A stretch of 64,000 nt of DNA from Deroplatys truncata (GCA_030765065.1 CM060990.1:283677341-283741340), one strand, 5' to 3'. Shown: positions 34,153 to 47,190, numbered from the stretch's first letter. Made by a program: numbers and translations. Notes: generated by a model not told the origin, from the sequence alone.

Positions 34153-36060
34153 GAATAGGCTAGGTGACAAACGTAATAAGGGCAGAGGAAGTTCTAAATA
34201 TAGCAATAAGTATATGGGTTCAATAAACAAACGCTGGAAACTAAATATGGAAAGTAAAGTGCCAGTTGTAGTTTAGAACGAGAGTCTGGAAATTCCAGAA
34301 GAAACCACTGTATCTGAAGCATCTTACAAACACCAGAGGAACATTTTCACCTTAGCCGTGAAATAGTGCCAGTGAGAGAACATTAAATCATCCTGTATTT
34401 GAAGCCTCTGTCAAGCCAGGTGTGCCTCACACTGATTTCAGTCTAGTGCATGCTATATATGTGGGAGGAATTATACAAAGGCATAATGTGTTCCCACTGT
34501 GGAAAACCAGCACTAAAAGCAGAAATATCAGAAATATTTGGCATTGCCTTCAAAATCTGTTAGATTTGCATCACAGGTATAAAATAAATTTCACCTAGTC
34601 CCCTAGTATGAAATGATGACAGTATCAAGCCTCCAAATGAAGTGAACCGCAGGATGATTTCTTCCTTCTTAAATATGGGTTTGCAAACATGGAAAAATGT
34701 TGTGTTGGAATGGGCATGTCACGAGTCATCCATCATCTTTCCACAGTATTCATGTTACACACATTGCAAAGAGCAATGCTAACCAGCAACGAGGTGGTAA
34801 AAAAACTCATGCTACAGTAACACATGCTACAGTACATTAACACAGACACTACTCAGAAAGACAATGACATAATAGACATTACTGTGTTTTACAAGGGTAC
34901 CTGGATGAAACCAGGGCCTTCATCCTTGTATGGGATGGGACTTGTAATTAAAGTTCTCACTGGATTGGTTGCGGACCTCTTACATTATCAAATTTTGTCG
35001 ATACTTTGCACCAATGAACAGAAATTAAATAAAGAGGAGATTCAAATACGGCTAGATGAACACAAACTAAGTGCAATAATTATAATGGTTCCTCTTACGC
35101 AATGGAAGCAAAAGTTGCTGAAATTCTGTGGAAAAGATCAACAAAATTTCACAAAATTTAAGTTTACCACCATTCTATCTTATGGAGATACCAAAACCTT
35201 CAAACATTTGCAATACACGAAAGTTTATGGAAACGACGTGTCTCTTCAAAAAGAATAGTGTGTATATATCTCTGAAACAATTACCAAGGGACTGAAAGAG
35301 GTTTTTGAAGCATAGATGAAAAAAATGTGTAACGTTGGGAGAGAAAAATTTTGAAGTCTGATAGAAGATATAGGTGGCCTGCAGATGTATTACAGAAATG
35401 CCATATTGGGAACTATTCCCAAGATATAGGATAGGAGGGCTAGTTTTCCTACATTATATCACTTTAGTTCTATAGACAGTAATCACGAGCGCTCTATTTG
35501 TCCTATTAGAGCTACTTCGTGGCAGTTTTATAATAAAGCCATAGCGAAACGTAAATAAATTCCAAATCATTATGCCCAAACAATGAGGACACTTTTGGGT
35601 TACGATGCTATCTATAAAACAATGCAAGTGTAGGAAAGCCTGGCCTCTATTAAATTTTAAAAAGGTGCACCTTTGTAAAGACACAGAATACAAATGAAAG
35701 CCTGCATAATGTTATGGGCGAAAGTGTCCTAATGAAGTCTTCGACTCGAAGAGGATAATTCAAGCAGCTCTTTCCAGAGCAATTTCTGAGTTCCAGTTAG
35801 CTTGTTCGCCTTCAATAAACTTGATATCAGAAGTACACCGCACTTTAATTTCCCCTGCTTTTCTGAAAATCATCCATGGGAGAGATGTGAGAAATTTTGA
35901 AATTCATCATCTTTTGCAAATAAATCAGCTCAAGTATTCAGAAAGAAGCTGAAATTGAAATAAAAGTGTTGCAGAGCAAAGTAAAAAGAGTCAAGAGGGT
36001 CAAACCTATGAGTCTGGATTACTTTGACAAATTTTAGGGTATTAAACTTCAGCAAAAGGT
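34153..36060 (+). pseudogene. Mutator-like (arthropod type) transposase remnant
   Basis: The open stretch 34824-35258 contains DITVFYKGTWMKPGPSSLYG and MGLVIKVLTGLVADL. This matches the conserved block of the animal Mutator-like transposase domain, which usually reads D.S.DG.W..RG.SSL.G followed by V.TG.VLD. LSYGDTKTFKHLQYTKVYGN matches the next conserved block (..SDGDSK.F..L....YG..V..). Further on, TQNTNESLHNVM at about 35680 corresponds to the characteristic TQN.NES(F/L) block. An N-terminal Arg/Lys-rich start resembling the family begins near 34153. Stops and shifts lie throughout, and no terminal repeats were identified. Confidence 0.7.
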
Positions 36061-36905
36061 GTTGTAATTTTAAACCTTAATTTTCTGGTAATTTTTTCAG
36101 CATTTTTACTTATTAAAGATGCCCCACACGATGCAGATTTCATTTAATCACAATGAAACTTTTTATGCTTATTTTAAAATCCTCAATAAATAAAACTGCT
36201 ATATAATTTTTGTGCACATTAAATAGTTTTAAGTTATTCATTTTAAAAAGATAACAATGAATTTCAAATATGAAAAAGTTCAATTATAAAATTTTATGTG
36301 TTTTTCTCTTAAAATAAGAATGACAGAAAACGCTTGCATGACAAATTTGTGGTCACATGTCTTAAAAGCAACATATATTTTTGTTGTGCACTTTTCTCTG
36401 AAATTTGCATCTTACGGAACATTTTGGCTATACAAATAGTTTCATATTCTTAAAAATTAATAACTTTAAAACTAATTAATTTTTTGGGTTGAAAAACATA
36501 AAAATGTCATATGTATAGTGTGGTTAAAAGTTCAGCCAGATTGAATACATACTTTAGAAAATAGCATTTTAAGTGGTGTATTCCCTTACGAGACCAAAGA
36601 CTTCAAACCTATTACGCAAAGTAGAATCTTAGGTATCTGTGCTAGATTGAGAGGAACGTTATGAGGTACAGCCGGTCATAAAAGTCTAGATTGGTATGGG
36701 GCATCTGACAAAGATGGTGTAAGGGGACTGTTTGTGTTTAGGGAACTGGAATGATGGGAGTAACCCAGGCATGGTGTAATTTAAGGAGAGGAAGCTGAGA
36801 GATGGACTTGAGTGTATAGTACACGTAGGTGGGTTTAAGATAGTTTTAATTTTTGCATTTATATAGAGCTAAACTAATATGTGTGGTGGGGTGCATGTCT
36901 TAGAC
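36060..36905. other. Unassigned AT-rich spacer
   Basis: No supportable gene or repeat was seen. Confidence 0.35.
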
Positions 36906-36911
36906 ATGCGG

Positions 36912-37210
36912 GTCGTCCTGAGTGGTGTGGTGGTTACCATGCTAACCTATAGTTCCCGAGATCGCGGGTTCAAACCTGGCGGAGGGCGATGGATTTTTTC
37001 GAGGTAAACATCCTTAGCATGGCTTCCTTCAGTAGGGAAGAAAAGCTGGTGGTCCCGACTCGTACTTTACGGCACGTAAAGGAACCTCAAATCTGATAAG
37101 GAGGCCTTTGAGCAAAATTACCGGTCTTTCACGCCCAATACAGAATGGGATGCTAAAGACCAAAGCAGTTAAAGAGCGTCCATAAATAAAGCTCAAATTA
37201 ATTTAATTTT
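36912..37210 (+). mobile_element. tRNA-derived SINE family A, copy 2
   Basis: Near full-length copy with the A box GTGGTGTGGTGGTTACCATG, the B box GCGGGTTCAAACCTGGCGG, the body TGGCTTCCTTCAGTAGGGAAG, TTTACGGCACGTAAAGGAAC, GAGGCCTTTGAGCAAAATTA and a tail ending CCATAAATAAAGCTCAAATT. The head can still be drawn as a tRNA. Candidate flanking repeats (TTAGACATGCG and TTAGATACGCA) match too poorly to be sure. Confidence 0.8.
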
Positions 37211-37614
37211 AGATACGCATACTAGACTAACTCCGAGCATATAGCTTTAGCCTATCACAGAACATCTCAGTTTGGTTTGTAGGTAAATTTCGAGAGATGA
37301 TGCAAGAGGGTTCCTATGTCTAGGTAGGTAGGATAGATTTGAGCAGTGAAAAATGTAACTTAACAAACCTAAGCTAACGTGACCTAACCTGTACTAACCT
37401 AACACACAAGATGAGATAGGTGTCTAAAGAATATGTGCTATGCATAAAAAGAAATACTAGAACGTATAACCTATTATAAGCACCGCAGCTTGTTTTGTAA
37501 TGCCATCATAGAGATAAGATTTAAGATGGTATCTATATATAGGCGGGATATGATGATGTGTAACCACAGCTAACCTAATGATAATATCATTAAACTGTAA
37601 TTATTAAATGCATT

Positions 37615-37862
37615 ACGTAAATAACCAGATGTATTTACATTTCCGTGTAAAATCCTCAGGTGTTTTAGTATTTTTTGTTTTCGTGTAGCAGAAAACTCAT
37701 GTGTTTACGTTACCGTGTATACAAGTTCATGTATGTTACCTTTTCGTGTAAAATCCTCATACATTTTACGTTTGCGTGAAATAATTGGGAGTATTTTACG
37801 TTCATTTGTAAATAACCTAATGTATGTTACATTTCTGTGTAAATAATTTCATACATTTAACA
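37615..37862. repeat. About 35-bp minisatellite (GTGTAAAATCCTCATGTATTTTACGTTT type)
   Basis: Seven or so degenerate copies of a unit of roughly 35 bp, for example CGTGTAAAATCCTCAGGTG, CGTGTATACAAGTTCATG, CGTGTAAAATCCTCATAC and TTGTAAATAACCTAATG. Each is followed by TTTTACGTTT or TGTTACATTT. Confidence 0.65.
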
Positions 37863-38189
37863 TGTTTCAATCTAATCAGAGATAGTGAAGCCTGTTACTA
37901 TGCCTAGCAAGAACGCTAGAAAGAATGAACGCGGTTCATCAGCATCAAAGTTTGGTTTGTGATTTTATCTCACAGATATGCAGTTAGCAATGGTATATAT
38001 AGGGATGGTAATTGGCACATATTTGATTAGTAATGCTATATTTCTTGTAAATTAACTAAAAAGCTACTCATAAACTATCATCGTCTTGCTAACAAGGTTT
38101 ACATCCTTGGCTATTGAGTATGTCTCAGAAGACTTAATATTCTGCTGCCGAATAAGTTTGTCAAAACTTTTGATATATACATGGTGATA

Positions 38190-38475
38190 TCGGCTGGAAT
38201 TCTCACGTAGCAGAAAATCACAAAGAAGTTATAACTCTTGATCTACTACCTTTATAGAAAACATACATTATTTTTCATCCATTCAAGACACATTTACCGA
38301 TGTACTTCTCCTTTTTCAAATTTTGTACCACTTGTAAGCGAAGTAGGAAATGTGATAATAAGACGTCGTGTTTAACATAAAAATTTTGTATTTTCCGCCA
38401 CCCTTGCGGGCTCTTTCCAACAAAATTTGTAAGGATAGCATACATAAAGCATTTATCATCCTTGAGATTATGAGA
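38190..38475 (-). pseudogene. Polinton polymerase fragment, copy 3 (inverted)
   Basis: The minus strand aligns closely with 43870-44110. It reads CTCAAGGATGATAAATGC, TTTATGTATGCTATCCTTAC, then GTAAATGTGTCTTGAATGG and TTTCTATAAAGGTAGTAG. It therefore represents the piece just upstream of the zinc-finger/exonuclease part of the polymerase (compare 12190-12400 in copy 1). No long frame is left. Confidence 0.65.
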
Positions 38476-38479
38476 ATAT

Positions 38480-40690
38480 ATTTACGCCTCCTTAGCTCCC
38501 ATAGGTACAGGCTTTTGGTACTTCCGTGAGGTGGATTGACTTATTTATTTTCAGCCCAATGCCGTACGAAGTAGTAATGCCCAGCTAACCGTTTAAACTG
38601 ACACTCTCCATCTTTGAGATAAGTTTCTTCTATTTATGTATACATGTGTCCAGAAAAACTGTTTGGTTGTGTGTTTTGAAGGCGTTATCAGTGGCACCTC
38701 CAACATCATTCACGAATCTACACTCAGCCATAGTATTGTGATGGTTGTAACTTTATTTAAAATATTTTCATAAATATAATTTTATAAAGTTTGAAATATT
38801 CAGGAAAAACCTTAAGTAACTCCAGGAGACTGGCTTTAGATTTCTTGCCAGTAATTTCCCGGATGTTTAAGTAAGCAGAGATTAGGTGACACGCGGTTTA
38901 GGGTAAAAGATCACCTCATGTCCGACACATGGGTTAGTTACGTAATTTCTGCTGACATACGCTTACGTCTGTTACGAGCTAGGCACTAATCCGCATTTTG
39001 TCGGGCATTTAAGCTTAGGTATTTTTGACGGCGGTCTCTCGACCAACAACGTGCCTAGCAGGACTCTTTGCTGGTCAGTTCCTTAAATTCATCTAGTGTT
39101 AATTTGCAATATCGACATAGATGCTAGGCCCGATGACGATGGACATCCAGACCTCCTCTGTCACGCTGGTAAATCCACTAGCTCTTTAATTATTTCTTTT
39201 TGCAATGCAGTTTACGTTATATTAGACAAATTAAAGATGAGAAAGATTTGAAACAGAAGTTACATGTCTTATATCATCTTTACACCAACCTTCCAGCTAC
39301 CACAATCTGTAACCCTCTTGAGGCCATCTGTGCTACGTTTCCCCATCCTTTACGTAACGTCTGGTGAGGGCGCTGATGGCCTCGTCGCCGGGCTTACGTC
39401 ATACTATTAAGTTTCAACTTTAATGTATTCCTTTGTATTGTTTTCAAAGCATTGTTACGCGTTGCTTTGCTTGTTGGAGATATGAATTTAGATGAAGAAA
39501 TATAGATCACTAGAGGAAGGTTGGTTTCAGACGGCCATGAAAAGACGTTTCGTATTCTACTATATTATCTTCATCCGAAGTCATTAGCAATAATGAATAT
39601 TTTATTGGTTCAGTCTTGGTGTTCCTGTTGGCTATAGTTTTACCAAAAAGGTTTGCATATGCATCTCTGCAATACTAATTACAGTAAACATTACCACAAT
39701 GTTTACACTCGGAAAACTCTCCACATACTCTCATGTCGCTTCTTGTGACAATCCGTCAGGAAACCATTTCACAACTGAATGCTTCTATAGTTAGGAATAG
39801 CTAATGACTTGATACGTTGAATAGCAACGTTGTCTCCCATATTAGAATTATGCGTGATTATCTGGAAACAAGATATTAACACATAGTTATAAATAATCTA
39901 TGAACACTAATCGATATATTTTCGTTAATATGGGACACAATAAATGTTTAGACTCCGTAATACAATGAGCAAAGTAAAACAAAATAGGTAAGTGGTATAA
40001 GGATTGTTTTTAATTTTTCGGATTTGTATACCATATTTAATATATAATGTCAGAGCTTTTACAATTACGGTTAATTTGTTGCTCATACAGTAGTATGTTA
40101 TGGAAAATAATGGTTATATAAATATGTAAGCATTATTATGTTTTAGACAAACAAAGTATTTGAGGATAGAGAATACAAATTGACTATTAAATTAAAACTG
40201 GATATTCAATATAGAACATTAGAATACTTACAAGCATAATGCCTTATCTGTTTTTATAACGCTTGTGTGTTATGGAAAAAACAATATAAATAATTTTAAG
40301 CTTAGTAAAATAAAACATAAATATGAGATTTACCGGCGTTTAAAGATGAATAATTGGATATTTTTACCTTGAAAGCTTCCTGCTGGTATCGAAAGCTCCA
40401 CCAAAAGGAACTGATCCACTCGGTTCAAAGCAAAACGACACAATGAATATCCCATTTTTATTTTTTTAAACGAGAAGATAGTCGAAGATTTGGACAGGAG
40501 AAAGAGTTTAGCTTATTTCCGGAGTAGGGAATAACTGCTTTATATTCCCCTTGGAGAAGAAGGAAAGCTCGTGGAAGGGGATTAAGGAACGGCAATCTGG
40601 AAGGTGTAGTTAGCGAAGTCCGCGTAGCACCCGTATTAATCGTACGAAAGATGTTAGGTGTAGGCTGCAACCAACGCAGAAGCCCTGATT
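38480..40690. other. Unassigned spacer
   Basis: About 2.2 kb of mostly AT-rich sequence with a more GC-balanced patch at 39.0-39.4 kb (CACTCTGTCACGCTGG-like and GCCTCGTCGCCGGGCTTACG). It could be an old repeat. I could not assign it. Confidence 0.35.
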
Positions 40691-40699
40691 ACAGCCTAG

Positions 40700-41350
40700 T
40701 GGTTAGAAGTTGAAAATAAGGACAGAAATGGAGGAGGTATGCTTTTATTCTTTGTCCATGAACCATCGTCTTCTCTGTCTTTCCTAGTTCGGTGCTGGGC
40801 ATCTTGCCAGGAAAGGCTGCTGGTCAGGGGGAATCTCGAACGGAGGTGGTCTATTAGTGTCCTGTTGGGGCAGGTGTTGTAATTTTGAAGTTCTGATGAC
40901 CGGGATGGTTTTCTCCAGAGCCTGCGGATGAGTGGAAATGCTGTCTATCCTGACTGACAGATCAGCTGTGGTGTTGGTTTCCAGGTCCTGGAGTTTCTGG
41001 TCTATGAATCTGGTGAACGTTTCTTTCAGATTGGCTAAGCAGCACCGATATTCAGGATCTCTGCGTGAAGCTCAGGGACTACATCCTGTAGCGCCAAGCT
41101 AGTTATGGGCTCCGGTGTTGTGACTTCTGTATTGATGTCATGTGGAAATTGCCATGTGTTGTTACGGCGTCGGCCGCGAAAATTGCCTACTCTTGTAAAA
41201 GCACGGGCTTGTCCGGTGAAGTGGTCTGTGCCCCCAACGGGATGAGCAGAGTGGGGCCCATCCTTTGCCTCTTCAAAATTGGTATCTTCATTGTGACACT
41301 TTGCTTCGAACTGTGTGGATCACCTCCTCTTAGTAGAACAGCTTTCGATG
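40700..41350 (-). pseudogene. LINE Gag C-terminal fragment (inverted)
   Basis: On the minus strand, near 41210, the sequence reads GTDHFTGQARAFTRVGNFRG, echoing the last zinc-knuckle block of the array Gags (CDHFTEQAQCPLYPR in unit 4, THFTGQAQWPLYPR in unit 1). It is followed downstream by a hydrophobic/charged stretch, LANLKETFTRFIDQKLQDLE and TTADLSVRIDSISTHPQAL, comparable to the coiled-coil tail of those proteins. It is GC-rich in an AT-rich setting. I infer a gag fragment of a related jockey element. Confidence 0.5.
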
Positions 41351-42059
41351 GCACAAGGAGATTTTAAAGGTGAAAATATCCAACTACCAATCTTTAAACT
41401 CCGGTAAGTCTCACACTCAAACATTTGTTGTGGTACGCTTAAACCTACTTATATTACTTTTTTACCATGATGCACAAATATACCGGAACAAGAGATTAAG
41501 CACTGTAAATGTAAATATTCGAATGTGCTATATTGAATAACCCAGTTTTAATTTAATCGTCAGCTTGTAGCCTCTATCCTGTGTTTCTACATTTTGGTCT
41601 AAAACCCCATTAGCCATGTATATACATATAGTAATTCATGTTACTTTCCGTAATATGATACTGGATGTGAGCCACAAAGTAACCATTCTATACATAAACG
41701 GTCTGATTTTTGTAAACTAAACATGCTATATAGATCCGAAAATCTAAAAATTAGTACTTTCACTGTTTAAATCATCTTGTTTTACTTGGCTCCTTATGGT
41801 TTGCCGTCTGAAACATTATTGTTCCTCATATTAACAGAACTATTCTGAATCATTTTCCCAGATCATATTTAAATATGAAAGACAACATAGCTATTCAAGA
41901 TATTCATTAACTATTTCTAGCTATACAAATAGTAAGCGTAGAAAAAGTATCCTCAGGGATAATTACAAGAACCGACATAAAATGCTATGTGGACATTTTC
42001 GAATATAAAATGTGTGGTAATGTTCACTGTAATTGGTATATCAAAGATGTACGTGAACA

Positions 42060-43255
42060 CTTTTATGGTAAAGCCATAGCCAACATGAGTATCAAGCCTG
42101 AACCCACAAAACATCAATTATTGCTAGTGATTCTTGCCGAAGATGTCGTAGAATACGTCTTATAATGGTCCACTGAAATAATACGTTTTGTCTTTTGTGA
42201 AAGCGAATGTTGACATGTAATTAGGAGTCCCTTTGGTCTGCAATAACTTTGGTGGAATGGATGGCTTGTTTTTTCGCACAGTTCCAATTGTTGTTACATT
42301 TCTTTTCAACAACATTTGCCCTAGCTCCTAAGAGGTGAAAAAGTTATTTATGCCCTTTCAAGCCGTAAGACAGGTCATACACAACTCTTAGACCTTGGTT
42401 CCTTTTAGGAACGCTACCTGGTCGTTTCCCGGTATATGGTTGAATATTCCATACATAAATTGTTCCAGTGCCAGAAAGTACCTAAAATTTGATGCCATAC
42501 TTTGCTGAATTACTATGTATATACTAGCGGAAAAGGGCAGTTTCACCTGAATCTACAAGTTGCTCATCTACTGTAACGAACATATTGGGATTGTATAACT
42601 TAGGTAATATCTCTACCAATTTCTCTCACAAATCCCTTTCAGGTGCAAACTTATCTTGTGCAAGTCTTCGTAGTCTTGTCTCACTGTCATCAAATCGACT
42701 AACCCTTGATATCTTTTTTAATTTTTCTAGTGGCACTTCAGCTCTGAAAATTGGGCGACCTTTTTATTCATCTCATAGACTTTCAATAGACTCATTATGT
42801 GACTTATAAACTCCTGTTAATAACAACAGACCTATGTAGGCATCTAGATATCAAGAACATCCAATTTTTTCCACTTATCTCCATATGAAAGCGTTCCTTT
42901 AGCATTAGAATGGGTGAGTATAATGTTTTCAATTGATGAAGGAAGGAACAACTTGAAAGTTGAGTATTCATTTGAAAAGTGAGCAGTGGCATGTCTTACT
43001 GGTCCTGGAGTCAGGTGAGCTATATTACATGCTGCATGCCGGCCCAGTTGAGCTATGGGTTCTGTCTTCCATTTAATTCATTTATCCTTCGAAAGCAGAC
43101 TTGTACTGCTTACCATTTGCTGTTCTGGTGTATCATCTCTGTCTTCTAGTGAAGATAAGGAGCGGCATTCCGAAACATGATCTTCATATTCCGAAACCAC
43201 ATCACCAACAGATATGTTTAGCAAAATGTCTGCTATTTCATTATCTTGCAGAGGC
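42060..43255 (-). pseudogene. piggyBac-type transposase remnant
   Basis: Read on the minus strand, blocks appear in family order: HFSNEYSTFKLFLPSSIENI (43.0 kb), GDKWKKLDVLDI, then SRVSRFDDSETRLRRLAQDK and FAPERDLWERLVEILPKLY at about 42.65 kb, PNMFVTVDEQLVDSGETALF at about 42.57 kb, SAKYGIKF, TIYVWNIQPYTGKRPGSVPK and NQGLRVVYDLSYGLKGHK. VTVDEQLV is the first catalytic Asp block of piggyBac transposases (where FRGRCPFR normally follows), and RVVYDL fits the second. Several stops and shifts. The N-terminus and the C-terminal zinc-finger region were not located, nor were the TTAA ends. Confidence 0.75.
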
Positions 43256-43849
43256 CATTATCTTGAGAAAAAACACTAACAAAGTACATGAATTCTAAAG
43301 GCAGAAAACAAGTGACCTAAGTATATGTGAATCACTTTATAAACTGATTTGGTTACAGCAAAAACAGGCTCGCGCTCCCCCTTACCTCATTTCCACAGAA
43401 ATACACATTCCATTGTTTAAAACAACAATGACTTCTCTGCTTTATACCAGAATTATTGCACACATACGCCTTCCATTGTTGACAAATTCAATACAGTCAG
43501 AATTTTCTTTAATAATAAAGGTTAGAATACGCAGAGTATAAAAAGAATCGAACAGCTTGAAAAGTAATATTTCTGTGAACGCCAAACTAAAGCTCCAACC
43601 TAATTTATTTTTACGTCACAGTATACTTCAATAAGAGACAAATAAAATCAGTGAAAGGAATAAACTTAAACCAAATATTTTAAAAATGACAGACTATTAA
43701 GAATCCTTGTAGGTCAAAATAGACCCGAACACCTTACGAAGTTTAAACCTTTAACTGGGCATTAATACTTGACATTGAGCTGAGAATAAATAAGTACAAT
43801 CCACTTCGTGGAAGTACTCACTACCTATATCTGTAAAAGCTAAGAAAAC

Positions 43850-44656
43850 GTGGAGATAACCTCATAACCTCAAGGATGATAAGTGCTTTATGTATGCTAT
43901 CCTTACAAAATTCGTTGAAAAGAATCCGCAATGGTGTCAGTAAATACAACATTTTTGCAGATAAGTGCGACTTCTCATGATCATATTTCCTACTTCGCTG
44001 ACACCTATCACAAAAGTAAAAAAAAAAGATAGGTATATCTGTAAATGTGTCTTGACAGGGTGAAAAGTATTACCAATTTTCTATAAAGGTAGTCGAAGAA
44101 GACCTATATCGTCATTGTTATCTCCTTCTGCTACTTGATAATGCCAACCGACATCACTATGTATACATTAAAAGTTTAGGGAAACATATTCGACGGCAAA
44201 AAGCAAGCATAAGGAACGGGTATATAAATGTAAACCCTACTTCAGCCATTTTGATGATCCGTATGTCCAAAGAGGACTGAAACAATTGGAGGAATATGGA
44301 TAATGATGTAGGCAGCATGGTTTTGCTTGGACAGTTAAGTCTCTTAAGAAGAAATCTCATCATCCAATTTAAGGATGTGGAGAGAATGCTCTGAACTACC
44401 CTATGTGATCCATGCCGCTTCTGAGAGCATTCTTACTCCATACCACAAGTGTGCCCGAAATCCTGATGTGCGTTATACTGCACCAACCAAAACCATACTC
44501 CAATGAGCTTTCGTACTCACGTGAAACCTTCACAATCTGTTGCTTACTTAGAAACCGATTTCCTTACTCAGCGTAACATATATCGCGGTCATGAGGAAGT
44601 TGAGAATTTAATGGAGTATCTAGCTTCTATCGCAAGAAATATCAATGATATATTGT
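43850..44656 (+). pseudogene. Polinton-type polymerase, copy 2, N-terminal part
   Basis: This segment aligns with 12170-12960 of copy 1. Shared DNA includes TGCTTTATGTATGC, GACCTATATCGTCATTG-like sequence and AACCAAAACCATACTCCAATGAGCTTTCGTA, which corresponds to CAGAAACACTCCCCCATGAG in copy 1. Reading frames are badly broken. The homology stops at about 44656, where copy 1 would continue into the exonuclease II part. The polymerase resumes at 47194 in the same orientation, so the two parts were probably once one gene. Confidence 0.65.
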
Positions 44657-44659
44657 AAA

Positions 44660-44692
44660 GACCCTTTGTGGGTTTCGATCCACAAAGGGGAA
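44660..44692. other. Perfect 10-bp hairpin at the Polinton breakpoint
   Basis: CCCTTTGTGG at 44662-44671 pairs with CCACAAAGGG at 44680-44689 around an 8-base loop. It lies right where the polymerase homology ends, so it may mark the end of an inserted element. Confidence 0.4.
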
Positions 44693-44989
44693 GTTCCATT
44701 GAGAGAACTCAAGTTTCACGTTTCAAGTGTTGCAAAAAAAGGACAGACTTCGCAACTAGACGACCCTTCGGTGCTCTGTCTCTCCAAAGAGTATTTATTG
44801 ACCACATAAGTGGGTCAACGGTCTTAATCTTTCGCGCATCCAGCGACAACACCGAAGCTACACTAATTTTGGGTCTCGACCCCAACCTAACTAGTACACT
44901 TTAAACAGTGTCTCAAGTCCTACCAGATTCATACCCAGTTAAGTCATGGAAATGCACGTCTCAGTTCTTCACGATAGATCCGTGTGGAG

Positions 44990-45560
44990 GGTCCAAAGCC
45001 GTTAATTTAATTTATTAAATAACCTAGTAAATAGCTTTTTATAGAACCCGGTGTCCTTATTTCATACATCCCTAGCTTCCCAATGGCACCTCTCAATCCC
45101 GGTACCGACCATGTCTGCCGTCTGAAGCTAACATCCCCCTTTGTCAGCTGTCTTGGGAGCTCTAACCCCAAGGGTCGCTGCAAATTTGTTGTTCAGGCGC
45201 CTAATAAATTTTGCGCAAGAGCTAGATAATTTGCTTGAGGGTACTGCTGAGTATAGTCACCACCATGAATTGGTGGCACTGCAAAGAAATATCCTGGTAT
45301 AGGGGACGGAGATGTTACCACGGCAGTATTTTGGAGCTGCAGTGTATAACTCACCGCATTATTTTCTCCCTCTCCTATCACAGTATTGTTAGATACACAA
45401 TGGATAAATTCCATGAATTATTTTTTCTCTTCTCCACCCTCCACTACAATTTTCTGGAGGCAAGAAACATTTATTTTCAGATTAGAAGAAATGGTGCACA
45501 TTAGGTTCAAATCTCTACATTTAAATATTCCAGATGCCATAGTAGAACCTGTCATGATTC
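44990..45560 (-). other. Degenerate minus-strand reading frame, unassigned
   Basis: A frame of about 190 codons with only three stops. Its longest open piece (45193-45414) contains YTLQLQNTAVVTSPSP, PGYFFAVPPIHGGDYTQQ and ANYLALAQNLLGA. After a TGA it continues with LELPRQLTKGDVSFRRQTW and RTPGSIKSYLLGYLI. Its composition and the continuity across stops suggest a former protein-coding gene. I do not recognise the family. It lies inside the DNA that separates the two halves of Polinton polymerase copy 2, in the opposite orientation. Confidence 0.4.
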
Positions 45561-45569
45561 TATAGTTAA

Positions 45570-47190
45570 GTCGAACTCACCTTCCTACCCCATGCACCAT
45601 GACATGTTTTAGGTGCATGCAGTATGTTAAGAATCTAGCAATAAAATGTGTACAGTTTTATGGTATAAGTTTTGGTTTTATGCTGCGTTATTCAAATTAC
45701 CTTAAGCTCAAGAATTAAAGACGCAACTGGAAGTTAAAAACAACGTCTCCAGAATAGATATGGCACATATAATACGAATGATACGAGAAACGTTTAACTA
45801 CCAAGCATGTGTAGTGCAAAAACTAACAGCCCCTCATTTTCAGAGAAATTAGAAAAATATATATGCCTATAGCAGAGCTTCGCGAAGCAAAGCTGCAATA
45901 TAAATGGTCGCCTTTATGTCAGTTTTCTATAATATAATACATCCAGGAAGCGAGTGCAATGTCTTCTCTAAGTTTAGTTATGATGATTTTTCTGCAATAT
46001 CTTCATCTACACGAAATCCATTCATTTTGTTTATTGAAGAATAGTTTCCGTTGACACGATTACTAGGATCACACAATGAGGCTGCCACGCAATAGCAGTG
46101 AAGAATGTTGATGCCACTCTTTCTCATCATACACCAACGAAATACGTATACGCGCAAAATCATAAAGCATACTGTTCTTCGCCCCATGTAATAATAAATA
46201 ACAACAGAAAAAGAAGAGGATGTAAGAAACAAAGTAAGAAAAGAAGAGGTGATGTTTGAAATTCGCTCGTGTGATTTTCTCTAATACAATACAGTGTGTT
46301 TTTGCACCTCCAGCTGTAATTTAATTATCTTTGCAGAGAAGGTGATAATCAACGCTACACAACCGTTGCTTTTCGGAGTTATCAGAGGAGAAAAATGTGT
46401 TCAGTAAAGATGCAAGAGGTACTCCTAGAATGCTATCCTATTGTTTCCACACAAATTTATGATTTTAAATGTTCAGATATGCAATTATGAACCGAGTGTA
46501 CTGTGTTACCGAAAGCTGAGTTCGGGACCACGATTTTGATGATGAAGTTTATGTAGAGAAGTTTAAAGTGTACCTCAGACGAGTATTCCTGGAGGTTTAC
46601 GTGAATTATGAGAGTTTTATGCGACTCCCGTATCTCTATAGGAGTTTAAGACTAAAACTACTGCTGGGTTGTCTTATAGATGTGTAAGATTAATCCAATT
46701 TTACGTATAATCTTAGTATTCTTTTAAGTTAAATTATTTTCGTGTAATTTATGACGCATGCTAAGTGAGATAGAGGTGAATGCTCCAAGTTTTAAATTTT
46801 GCAAGCTAAAATTTGGGAATTTTCAGAAAAGCAGGACAACACAATGTTATAATTAATTTGTAGTATACAGTGCAATAGGTGCTATAATAATTAACACACC
46901 TTACTCTTTCGTTCAACCAGATACGACTTATGCTCGCTTTTAATTGTTTCTTACGCTTCGGAAAATATTAAATAAGCATAACTAAAGGCCATAAAAGGTT
47001 CAACTCCAACTGAGAACTGAAGTCAGAATCCTAATTTCATAAGCCAACACTCTAATAGTTACTCCAAAGAAATAACGAATATCTTATGGCTTATTCTGAA
47101 CTGGTAGGATGAAATCAGAGGACCTCGATATTATGTGACACTGTCATCGCTTTCTATTGGCCTACGAGCTAGTAATCACCCAAGAGGCCT
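45570..47190. other. Unassigned AT-rich spacer within the split Polinton copy
   Basis: No supportable coding region or repeat was seen. The sequence between 44657 and 47193 is foreign relative to polymerase copy 1, which has only about 0.8 kb between the matching points. Confidence 0.4.

Noticed and set aside
44657-45110. A solo LTR beginning at TGTAAAGACC and a primer-binding site near TGGCACCTCTC
   Set aside because: No second copy, no clear CA end, and the primer-site match is only a few bases. Reported only as a hairpin and spacer.
45235-45504. 89-codon + strand frame
   Set aside because: It lies antisense to a longer, better-composed minus-strand frame (44990-45560).
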